NCBI GenBank assembly: GCA_037576195.1
Contig: CM075102.1
Span: 7,998,001-8,062,000, forward strand
DNA: 64,000 nt
Direction of reading: 5' to 3'
DNA from: Phytoseiulus persimilis
Lineage: Eukaryota > Arthropoda > Arachnida > Mesostigmata > Phytoseiidae
Shown here: positions 27,705 to 39,900 of the stretch, one piece after another
Position numbering within the stretch: position 1 is the stretch's first letter
Layout of the letters: the number at the start of each line of letters is the position of its first letter
Position numbers and translations under genes: made by a program
Notes under the pieces: model-generated
Told to the model about the DNA's origin: nothing
The model's database searches: none
Seen by the model: the letters and a program-made list of their open reading frames with translations, nothing else

Positions 27705-27978
27705 TTGGTGCAGAGTGTAGGCGTTGTTCTTTTCCGAGCTCTGGATTTTCGGTTGGGACCCGACGAGCAGCGATCTCTGAGCCCGGCGATGGACCTCCTT
27801 CTGGACAAGATGACATCGGCGTGCGAAGCCGACCTCGACTCGGAGTCCCATCCCGCCCATCATCCCGTGCACCACCCGAGGCTCGGCCCTAACGGGGCAT
27901 TCCTCCGTGATGAAGATAACGATTCTGAAGGTGGCGGGAGGAACTCCGCGGCCGATAGCGAAGGCGCCTACGACGAAG
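27705..27978 (+). CDS. spir: Spire exon 1 of the model: core of KIND domain
   Basis: The exon follows a strong acceptor (a T-rich tract then gcag ending at 27704) and ends before gtatgt. It enters in phase 0 and leaves one base over. Residues 1-38 carry the classic KIND motif: [15 protein letters not shown], then a Gly-Pro-Asp-Glu turn and [18 protein letters not shown] is a catalytically dead kinase-like fold that docks onto the formin tail. Residues 41-91 are an unusual insertion, acidic and with a His-rich stretch ([10 protein letters not shown] at 49-58), which looks like a surface loop. The upstream part of KIND must lie in an earlier exon. Confidence 0.93.
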
Positions 27979-30900
27979 GTATGTGGAATATCGAATTCAT
28001 TCGGGTTTTATCACCTCACTTGCGACTCATAAGTGCCGGCATAATCATCTTTTAATGATTTATAATATTGAGATCAGGAATCAGATTGCCAGCAGTGAAA
28101 AATACATTCTCGGACGCTGCCAATAGATAGACGACGGCGATAAGGAACGAAACGCTCTATCGAGGTTCGTGGTGCACGCATCCTCCGCTCAGAGCCCTGG
28201 CGTCGGTCGAGCATCGGGTCCGATGCCAAGCTGTCCAGCTACTTGACGTCCGCGCCAGAAAGTGGGCTGTCTGTCGAGTCCGCGGTGGTGACACCTCATC
28301 ATGCTAATGATTCTTCAGCTTGCCCAGTGGTTCTGAAGGATCAACAATGGCACTTACCATGCATTAGCATAATCGTGGACAGAGACACCTTGAATGGAGA
28401 CACCCCACTGGAAATAACGTGAACGGAGCGAATGGATCCTCGAGTTCTGTGGTCAGCCCCCTGGTTTGTTCTCGCCAACGCTCTGTTGTTTAGATTCCGG
28501 AGTATCACAGGAGCATTCGGAAAAATCATTGAGGCGGGGAAGTCCATGTTGGCGCGATCGATGGTTCGGCATTGGAAGTCGGTACGTTTTGGCCATCATT
28601 CAATCATCACAGTGTTGAGCACCGGCGGCCATCGCTCCAGGTCCAGGAACACGTACATCTCCAAACGTTTTCTTCTTCTATTCTGGTGCCTTCTTTCATC
28701 TTCTTTTCTGATTGCTTTGTGATTTTCTCCCTCATAGGTCTGCGGTGAGCATGTCGTGACTTTTTGTTAAGCGATGCTTCTCGCAGCTTAGCAGAATTAA
28801 GTGGATGCCCGTCATTGGGAACGGTTCAGCTTATGGCTCATTTCTGCTTCGCAGAAGAACGCTTCAAGTAGCGTTTTAGCTTCCTCCCCCGACCAGTTTG
28901 TATCTCAGTGCTCTTCCAAGCCCGAGAATATTATTTTTCCTCATTCGGGACTTACCATCCGCCCGCGAGCTTCCAGGAGTACTGGAGCTGGTACGCTGTC
29001 GATCTCAATCCGTCCACCAGGTCACCGAGATCATCCGGATTCCAAGCTTCGGGAGCTCTGTCTATCTTGTCAACAGGGTGCCCTGAAAGCGACAACTTCC
29101 CAGCGGTGCCGAGCCATAGAAACGGCTGTCTCTGAGCTCCAGTGCTAATAGAAAGAAACAAGCCGTGTTTGAACACGTTGTCTTCTTCTCATAACTTTAT
29201 GACCGTCCGATTCCGTTCCTTATATGTCCACGTGACCGTTTTATGTGTTTGTTGCACTTTCCACGAACGATTCGAACGTGACGGAACGTCTGCGAAGCAG
29301 CTACGGCGACCATACGGGTTACCTCGATGATTTTGCACGACGAGTTCGTGCGAAAGGGAATCAGGTCTAAGAAGCGCAGAGGCAGTGGGCACCCTCAGTT
29401 CAGCATTCGAAATGGCCCCATCGACGACACCACGAGAACTCTGTCCCTCGTTGTGTTGGTTCGCCTCATTCCTTCCATTTACGAGCACGACTGTATTTTT
29501 CAGGCATTCACGACGTTGAATTGGACGACGAGACCCGGAGTGGAAGCCCTGACGTTGAAAGCGACGGACTCACACTCGAAAAAGTTATTCAAGTGAGTAT
29601 CAAGTGGAGGCAAGAGTGAAGATAACGGACTCGTATGGGAAACTGATCCGGTAGGAGACATCTGCATCTCCGTTTGGTGAACCGGCAGATTTCTTCGAGG
29701 AATGCTCAACAATCGGTCTCCGTCTTCCTCGTTCCAAAGCATAGAGAGCCATAGTTTCGGTTCTGACGTACGCCATCGTCGGCGGCAATCTTTTTAAAAG
29801 CCGGCTGGCTGGCCGCCGCTGCGACAGTTGTCAATGGCGTGGCCTGGAGTGATCGATTCTAAGTGAACGTCCGTTTTCGCGCACGTTTAATCAGTGTGTT
29901 CAGTCGCTTTTTCGTCCGACTCGCCGACCGATGAGTGGCAACCCGTATCCATGAGCGTTGAACGCAGTGCTGTCGTTTTCGGGGTGCGGCGCGATATGAT
30001 TTGAGACGTTTCGAAGAGCTTTATTATTGTTTCCTCTTCGTCAAGTCTAGCAGTCGGAAGTGTTTCATGGGAGTCCGTCAAACAACGGCGAGTCGTGGTA
30101 GGAGCGACAGTTTCCCGCGTTTAGTCGTCTTTCGTGTGCCGCTGAGCGCCCGTTACGACAACGGTGGTCTGGGTTGTTATCTTTGTCTCCGAAAAGCGCT
30201 TAACCTGACGAGCCTGTCAATGCGAAGCTCACTCACCGCTGTACATCGATGTGGAGGATTTTCGACCACTGCCTCAGGATTTCATCGAACATCCTGGGTT
30301 GGCGCAAGAGACCGATTACTCCGTTCGGTGATATCTTCCTGGAAGACGTTCCTGGAGCTCACCAGCGTGGCATGAGTGCACCAATGACACTAGTGAGTGC
30401 GTACGCCTGTGCTCGTCTCTGTCGGATGTCCTGTTCTGCATGGACTTGGCCGGATTTCGATGCCTCCTATCACGGCGCGCATCAACGCAATGCAGGGTTC
30501 ACCCACTGGAGCCCCCGACTGCGTTTCGAATAACCATCATCGCAACGTTGGTACGTTTGGTCGCCCTCAGCCGGCGCACTCGTTCACCGCTGCGACTTGT
30601 CGACGGTATGCCGTCGATTGTGTGTTGTGCCGCGACCTGTTCGGGGTCCTCGACAAAATTCAGTTGCGCGTTACGAATCTACGAACGGCTTGTCAGGGGA
30701 TCGGGCAGACGCTCTGAGAGTCTCTTGTCTCGATGTAAGACAAGCTGGCCAGAAATGCAGCGATTCAACATAGGAGCAACAGCTTCATGCTGATTCGTTT
30801 AGGCCGAACAGAAACACAGAGCAACTCTGACGGTTTTCTCTTATTCTTCTCCGTCGTCGTCGTTTCTGATTTTTCCCACACACGCGAAACCAGAGAAAAG

Positions 30901-33900
30901 GGATAGCGCCGCGAAGACGGAGCTCGCCGACCCGTTGAATGAGTTCGCCGATCAAGCGTCTTCGCTGTGAGGGCTTTCCTTGGCTGAGCCATGTCCCAAG
31001 TTCAAATCAAATCTGGAGCGACATAGCCAAGAGATGGGTATCTTTGTGTTGTGCACAACCCAAGACGCAGCTCTTGCCATGACAGCTGTGGCCACTCGGT
31101 GGTGGCCCCGCCTGACTCCGGCCACGCCGTTTCCGAGGCCGGATTGCTCCTGACTTTGACCATGAAGATGACTGCGACAACGGCCGAGATGACGTCGCGA
31201 CATGCGATTAAGCCCTCAGTGTGACTCAGAGACGGTTTCTGATTGAGCCAGGAGCGGAATCGCATGATCTTCTACTTGGTTGCGTCGGAGAAGACGGTCC
31301 CGTTTAAGAGACACTCACGGCTTGAGGCCACGCCGGGCGACACTGGAAACCGAGGAGTGGATTCCGCTGATGGTCCGTTCATTTGGCTCGGAGTCGCTGC
31401 CGCCGGTGCCGTTACACAAGCCGGAGTCGCCATCGATGCCGCTGGCCGGCCGGCCGGCACGACAACAAGTCAGTCACTTGGTCGATCGGTCCGTCCGTCT
31501 GAACACGTCGTTAACGATCTGAGTTCAGCAGCAGCGGCGGCGGCGGTGGCAGCGTGCTGCCCATGTGACCCAAAATGCTAAGTACTGAGTGTAATGGCTT
31601 GCTAGCTGCTCCCCGTACAGTGTGCAGTGCTCTTGCGAAGGTTCGCCGGTCAGCGTCGCCGCGGCTCAGGCCAGGAGCTAGTGAACGGATAAATGTACGA
31701 GGCGAGAGCTTCTTCTGCCATGATGCTGATGATGACAACGTCGACGACGATGATGATGCTACCGAAGAGGTTTCCTCTTCGTTCTTTCTCTCGTTCATCG
31801 AGCTGTCATACGCTCTCACTGGGACGACCCAAAGCAAATCGGCAATAATTTCACTACTCCACCTTCTGCTGCTGCTCCCGGCGGCTCGACTCGCAAGCTC
31901 GCCTCGCTCGGTGTCTTCTGCTCGGCTCCGTCTTTCGGCTCGATAGCTTGCCCGTCGGACTCTTGCACCGGGTCCGAACGAAAAGAGGAGAACCCCGGTA
32001 CCGAAACGCGGTACGAGTCAGAACAGCGAACGGAGTTTTCTCAGCGTTTTGAGCGTAACGGGCATGGTCCGGTGGAGACTCAGACGCGGGTGTGACGGCG
32101 GGGTTCCGAAGCTCGAAAGAAGGAGATATCATTGATTCCACGTTGCAGTGACGGCGGTGGCGTGTGCAATTATCCTAATGGAATCGTCATTACGAACGGG
32201 AAAGCGAACGAGTGAGCGAAATGTACAAAAGGTCGCTCGCTCGAGTCGTCTGAGGCTTCGCGTAGATTAATTACGCCGTCAAGCATTCCTCGCTCCTTTG
32301 ACGTTTCGTTCCCTAGTTTCTCCTCATATAGACTCTCCCCTTCTTTTCACTCGATCCGCTGGGACTCGAGTACAATACTCTACTATCATTGGTATCTCTA
32401 CATTGTTGGCCACATTTTTCGATTCGCACGAGTTCTGTAATGCGATGTTTATCGCGAACTTCACCAGCTTCTAATCGGAGATTCTCATCGAGTCCTGACC
32501 TCTCCGTCGTCTTGAAGTGCGATACGATAGGAAACTTGATTCTTGTTCTGCAGCGCCGGAGCCCACGAACGTTTTTCGCTATAGAAAAATCATGAAATTT
32601 TTCGTTTTTTCCATTTTGTGGGTCTGTTGTTTTCACTGTCGTTGGGTACATCAGATAACGAAGCGCGTTGATCCTCCTGAATGAGGAACTAACAATGCGT
32701 TGGTGCTGTTGTCTGGACGTAAAGTGGACGGGGTGGGGTGACGTTGAAACAGGACGCCTCGGTATCAGAGCGACCGATTTTCTTTTTTTCGTCCTCCTCT
32801 CGCCGTTGATACCGAATCAATGAACGATTAGAAGTGTTAGATTTTGAATATTTCAGACGCCCACTCGACAAGCAAGGACGCGGTTTCGTCGATGCTGTTG
32901 CTGTCGATGGTGCCGTTTTCGTCGCGGACACTGTCGTTGATTGCCTCGATTTTCCCCGCCTCGACTTCGATCGACATGCTTTCAGCGTTCTGTCTCCATC
33001 TCAAACCTTTTGCCGTTTCTCCCCGTTTTCCTCCAGGAGGGAGCCGGAAGGGTGCTCGACGATGAGGCAGAATCGGGGAGAATCAAAAAAAGCGTTGAAG
33101 ATTTCACAGAGACTTGTCTCAGAGTGAAGAAGAGAGACGGGGCTCGGCCGCTGACGCAAGCACAAAGTCGGGAACTTATGGTTGTTGTCGTGGTTGTTGA
33201 TTCTCTCACCTCAGGATCGTGGCTCGGGAAGACTTTCAGAAGACTCATTGTCGTATTTTACCTGCTGCGATGACCTCCGTCGATAATAGCGGAATTCTCG
33301 AGGGGGGCGACGAGGTTCCAGATGTAACCTGGAGAACAGATCCTATCCGAGGTGACATACTGCGATATTCCTGCCCTTCCACGACGATTCTAACAACCAC
33401 CAGCATGTCCTCATCACGTGGAATGGACGCGTTTTGAGCAGTTTTAATATGACTTTGTTAGCTGCCGGTCTGCAAGATCATTCGAATCGGCATGCCGACA
33501 GCGGGGTCGCCGCTCAGGGACCAAAGTGGGAGCTTGATCTCTTCTGACTTCAGTCATTCAGCGCTCGGTTCCGATTCCTGCTTTTCTTACGATCACTTGT
33601 ATTTACTGCGTTTGGTCGCAACCGGTGGCATTCGTTGTTTTCAGGGCTTAGTCGATCTACTAAAACCAGCCGACGAGGCTTCCGTCGCTCGGTTGCTGTT
33701 CGCCAAAGTGGTTCCGCTTCTATCTTGCAGCCTAACCGCTGATGTGGGAGGTCGGCAAGGTCATCGACGACTTCAGACTCCTTCACAGGATCGTAGGATG
33801 CGGCAGAGTCGTCGGTTTTCTGTTGCGTGAGATTCCCAAGTTGAGGACGGGATTTTGACAGAAAGAGCGACTACTCGAAAACGAACGACGCGACGGACGG

Positions 33901-36900
33901 TGTGGGCGACTACCGAAAGATTTACACAAAATGGACATTGAACTTCAACAGCGGCTAGACGGCGGTTACATCTGTAACACATACGCGGAATGCGGGAATA
34001 AATCTTCCCTGGGAATCGTTGTGCTAACAGCGTGATGCGGAAACGGTGTGAATTATGTGTTTGCTCGAGTCGCAATCCCGGTTTGCTGGTTTTTGAGTCT
34101 TCAGTGCTGTGTTCCTTTCGGTTGATATGTCCTCGCTCAATCATCGAACATGCAGGTGGGAAAATAGCCGTGAAGAAGGGCTGCAAAGACCCACCGCGTC
34201 GATTGCGGAGTGGACACAGAACGAAATGATGCACTTCGAGGACAACATTTCCACTCTCGAGTTTTGGCTCAGAAACGCTTCATGAACTCCCGTCTTCCTC
34301 CCCAAACTTCCCGCTCCATCGTTTCCATCCAAGTGAGCGGATTGTCGTCATCCAACGTGACAAATCCTCCCCAAGTTCATCTGTTCGATTCATATGTCTT
34401 CGGCCCAGCTCAAAAACTGGTCGACCCGGTGAACGGGATTCAGGAGGGTGGCCCATGGATGCTTCTCCTCCGAGCTCCGATGACTAACTCCTTTGTTAGA
34501 AGCATGTTTTCCGCCGTTTTGCGCAATCGAAGTTTGATTGAAAGAGGGGCATCATCGTCAACCACAACGACTATGATGAAGGTGTTGACGGTAGTGATCG
34601 AAATCTAGAATTGTTAGTCTTCAAACTATCTCGACTTGGGGAACGGCACTTGCGCAACTCGTTCGGCGACTCACGGAGGCACAGATTGCATGTTCCAGAT
34701 AACGGCATGTCCCACATATAGTTTCCGCTCTATCATGAAAACTGTATTCGCATATAACCCACATGGGATCGTATTGCGGGGATCATTATTCGTGTCGATT
34801 CACGACCGGAGAATGAGCTCGTTCGGTTCGCGTTTCCACGCGCGTGGTTTCCTGTCACCTGCACGCAGTGTTTCGTCTGAGTCGCGATCCATTGGCTACG
34901 CGATAGACAATCCGCTCTCAGATATTTCGCATGAATTCCGAATGAATGAGCGACTCGAATAACGACTCGTCCTCCGCGGTTCGCGTCAACCGGCGAGTTC
35001 TGGTCTCAGTTTCGACATGTGACGTACTGACTGCACGTAGCTGGCGAGACGCTCAGAGCCACTAGCTCTGGTGGAACAGTGATTATTCCTCTAGAGTCTC
35101 GAGGACTGGAGCTAGCGGTGATTCATTCCCCCACGGATGAAATTCGGGATCGGCTTGGTTCTGGTAGTCGCATGTGATTTGTTGATTGAATCCGAAACCG
35201 GCTGCTCAGGATGGCAAATGTAGGTCTCTCCCTCAAGCAATTCAACGGACGAAGTCGACTTATAACACAGAGAAGTCAATTTATTGTTGAGCGCACCGAA
35301 TCGAACGACTTTCCCCGTACGGTTGCTCTTTCGGTGGCTTCGTCGACGCGCTGACTGACTTGTCTCGTAAGCCCGAATAATGGTGCCGCTGAAGGACTGG
35401 TGTGGGTTGTACGAGCCTTTAGAACCCGCTTGACGACACCAACACGATGGCATTGCAAGGGTACAATTTTTCTCGACTTCCGTACGAACTGATTTTGAGA
35501 ACTTGATCGAGGAAACAGAAGTCGACGAAAATCTAAGCCCGAGGTGAAGGAATCGCGACGAGCTTCCTAGGATTCTGTCTTGGTTGGATTTCCGTCAGAT
35601 TTGTCACCTCCGAGCCGTTGCGTGACGATCGACGATGCTACGGAACGACCGCCGAGCGAATTTTCCCTTCTACTCGACTGCGCTAAGCGATCGAAGAAAA
35701 TATGGCCTCCAACGACGATGGCGGCGACCGCCGCTTTTTTGGGCTACTTGGACACTTGAATGCAACTCTACAATAGTCTCGTATTCATCTCGGCTGCGTG
35801 GCGTTCGATTCATCTCGCGGCTCTCGGTGTTCCAAAAGCCGATATTTTCTATGGCTTAACGGGACAATGCTCAAAGAAACCGTAAATCACGCGAACGGAT
35901 CAAAACTCACGGAAAAACTTGTCCCGTCCTCGTTCAACTTGCTGCTGCCCGGAGCGACACTCCAAAGACTTGAGCTTACATTGTGTCGCATTGAATTCAT
36001 GTGCATTCGGCGCGAGACGAGCGCCGTTACGCACTGCCTGATTTTGCCGGAGAGGTTTTTCCCTCCAGAAGATCGTGGAGAAGACCAAGTAGTCTCCAGA
36101 GAGCCCGCAAGATTCTCGAGTGAGGTCCAGAATGGAAGTCGACGAACTCCGACGAAACTCCGATATTTCTACGGAGAAGCCATTCAAGTTGAAGATGCTC
36201 GGTGGAATCAGCACCAGAGTTCCCCTCTCGATCGACGCTCGAACAAAACGATATTGGGTAACACGAAATTCCGCTACATCGATTTCATGAGGCAAACACC
36301 ATTTGTTTCCAAGCGTCCAGCTCTCCAAGAAACTGTAACAGAAAATCTTGGAAACTAATCACTCGGAACACCGCAGCAGGGTCCTTGAGACCTCAAAACT
36401 CAGAATAATCGATGCCCGGATCAAAAAATTCGTGGTTACCGACGACGGGCATGGAACGGTCCACGGATCGATTACAAACGAATTTCGAACCGCATCAAGG
36501 GAATATTACTCCACAAGCAGCATACAGAAACGAACGACGGGTCCTTGAGTTGACCAAAACGGAGTAAGAGAAAAAGGAATGCGTGACGCGAATCGAAAAG
36601 ATGTTGCTGATTTTGGATGCGCGCTCGACTCGTCAATCAGGCTAGTAATGCCGCAGAATCGTGATTATCAGTGCCTCCCGCGAACTCGTCAGCTTCCAGA
36701 GATCGCTGATGTCGACCAGAATCCTTTGGGTTCTCTGAGGGGATTCATGGCACTTAACATTCCGTTACTTTCCGCAACTGGCTCGGAGCAGAGCTCCGTA
36801 GCTTTTCTGAATGGCTCTTGATTGAAACGGTTATAGGAACGGCTCCGAGAACGCTTCCGAGAATGGTACTACAGACCGCTTGGAATCGAAATCAGTTTCA

Positions 36901-39900
36901 CGAATGGCATCAAGAGCTGTGTCGGAATGGTATCAGGAATGGTTCCACGAATGTCACTGGAAACGATGTCGTAGCGGTATTAGCAAAGCCTGCATGAGAC
37001 TCGCGGAACGGCCCCGAAAAATAGGCGGCCGGTTCCAAGGAAGCTCCCAGGCCCTCATCAACTCCAATCTCGGAATCGGTCATGAAACCACGTCGAAAAT
37101 ATCGCTCTGGATGGAAAAAATACCCGCTGGGGTGAACAGTTGACCGTTATGCTCATGGTGATCCACTACATACACCCTCAAGACCGCGAAAGCGGCTGGA
37201 ACACCAAGAAAAAAAGTGATAAAACCCTACCTTACGATAAAGCAAGAGTGGCGTAACCGATAGTCATGTTATTTGAACGCCCTACTGTCCGACGTACGTT
37301 GGCAAGAACCAAGATGGTCGGAATTTTCTCCTTTTGTTTATGTCTCCTATCGCCATCGTCAGCTGATTCGGTCCTGCTCGACCCCGGTTTGCTAACGGGA
37401 CCGCGACACAAGCCCCTCCGAACTCCGAGTGAACGATGTCGCTGAGCTGACGAGAGGGAATCCGTTCCATTCTGTTATCTCCGACTATCCGCGCAGATCC
37501 TAATCTGTGATCCGATTGCAAAACGAGTGACGAATCACGACGAGCTCATTTGGAATGGGAATCACGTTCTGGTCCCCTTCCAGAGAAATTCTGAGTCGAT
37601 TAATCGGTTTTTCTCTCTTCCTGAATTGAGTGGAGAGCTGCTCTGTGTGCCGCCACCTTATTTGCTGGGGGCTACGATATTCCTTCCAAAGCGATGATCA
37701 TGCAGAAAACTGACACTCAGAGATGGAAACTCAAAATGTCGTCTCTGACGCGGGTTTGGGCGGACGCGCATAACTGCAGACCAAAGTGGTTTCGGGAGGA
37801 ATCTCAGCCGGGTCCGAGCCGGATTCGGTCCAGAAAGAAAAAGACCTGGACAGAAAATAGTCGTTCGGAACGGGAGGTTGCCGTCGTCGTGAAGACAGAA
37901 TTTGGTTAGCGTTCTCCGACCGAGCGGGCCGTTCCATCGTTAATCCTTCGATGGATTCGATGCGGCGGCCAACTAATTGAACGATGGCACCTCCGTGAAG
38001 TTTGCATGCAATGCGTGTGGGTCTGGGATCTGCTAATTAGTCAGCGTGAATTCCCCCCATTCCTGATGGAAGATGGTCGGCGGAAGATTGCGTGGAACGT
38101 CGCGTTCACCGCTCGTTCCAGCGTTCGATGGCACTCACTGTGTTGGATGTATCTTACGGAGCTAATGTGTGATTTGAATTCCTCATATCGCTGTCCAAAT
38201 GATAAGGAAAAGGCGAGATCGGCTGATAACTTGCTTGAAACCGGTGGGGACAACCGGCACAAAGCAGAAATTTCATTAACGACGTTCCCGATGGGTATTA
38301 GGAGATGAATTAGAATATTGATTGTAGGGATAGTTGAGCAAATCTATTGATCACTTGATAGGCTTGCATGATGCTTCCAGGACGTACATTTCAGTAGTGT
38401 TTCTTTCTTTTGCAGAGATGCAGTGCGCATATGTCGCTAGGGAATCAGGCAGACTCTCATTACAGAGCAGTATGCCGAGCTTTCTTCGCCGAATGGCTTG
38501 AACTGACAACCTTCCTGAGGGAAGTCTCTAAAGGAACCAAAGTGAGTAGAATTGCGTATGAAGCGACCTATTTGTGGAGAGATAGTGCATGGAGGGTGTG
38601 GAGGGTTGGGCAGGAGCTCCCTTGGCATTCCTGGGAATGTGCTGATCAGAATTCACAAAACACGGAGAATTCGAGAAAGCGATAATTCATTCTAAGATTG
38701 AGAAAACTTCCGAAAACCGTTGAAGAGTGAGCTCGCTTGAATCGAATGAAGCGGAAGAAAATCTGCGGCGCGACAGGCGCATTCCGAAATTCGCTGTTCC
38801 GAGCTCCCGCTCGAGGTTTCGAGAATTCATGAACCTTCCAGAGAGAAGGGAGACTCGACACTGAGTAACCCCCGTGGGTTCCGCACCACCATGTCGAGAG
38901 TTTGATAGGGAAAAATTTGAAAACTCTCAAAATACGAAGGACGGACCAGAGCGAGAATGAGTGGCGGCCTTTCGCAAGAGGGCTCAGCAGCGCTTCAAAC
39001 AGAGAACTCCATCCACCCCTGATTTCCCCCCGACAGTGTCTCCGCGCTAACATGGTTTCGCTCTCTCCCGTCAGGAACTTCGGAGCAAATCATATGAAGT
39101 CTGCGCGACAGGCGATGATGATAGCTCCAGTAACCTCGATGAGCTCGGATTCCAGGACTGGGCCAGACTATGGGTGCAGGTGAGTTCTCTTCGATAATCA
39201 TCGACCGTCCAGGATGAGGAGAGTTTGACTGGAGGCGTGTGCGGCATCAAATACTGTTACATGAGCGCTTACATGAGAAGTGTCATTGATTCGGGTAGGC
39301 GAAGCGAGCCACTTCGCGTGATCTCATTGTCGTGTTTGTTACGAAGCTATCAGCTCTCCAAGCATGCGACAAAGTCAGTGTCATCTTTGTGTCCATTTGT
39401 CATCCGTGTATCAAGGCAATTTTTTTCGTATAGAACAGACCCTCTCTGGGTCAATTGCTCGTCACTGGTCATCGTTTGCGCGGCGAAGCTGCCAGATCCG
39501 GCCAGAACTGAGCGGGAATTTGAACAGGTCCCGACCAACCGTTGGATGGAACTGTAATATTCTTTCCGTTCGCCTCCATTCGGATTCTATTTGGGCTCGT
39601 TTGTTTGCTTTGAGACTTCGTGGAAATAATAATTGCTCCGATCTATTTTCTAGTTTTCGATTCGAGATAACTCCCCTCTGTTCGATAAGCAATTTCCTCT
39701 AATTATTTGCTTCTGCCGATGCTACCGTGGCGACCGAGCGCCCGCCCGCCCGACGAACCGACCGACAACGCAGAAGTAAAACAGTTTCTAGAGCCAATTC
39801 GGATTTGAACGGCGGCATCGACTCATTATTCTCATCAAGAGCTTCACCAGCGAGAGCAATTGATCCCTCGCTCAAGACTCCGTTGGGTCGTCGTCAATCG

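Noticed and set aside
30223-30330. Open stretch reading [20 protein letters not shown], with a C-x-A-H like the KIND helix of exon 3
   Set aside because: No acceptor gives phase 0, it does not continue into HYRAVC, and exon 2 joins exon 3 perfectly without it.
35798-36358. 186-codon open frame on the + strand in intron 2
   Set aside because: An equally long antisense frame overlaps it and neither has codon bias or known motifs.
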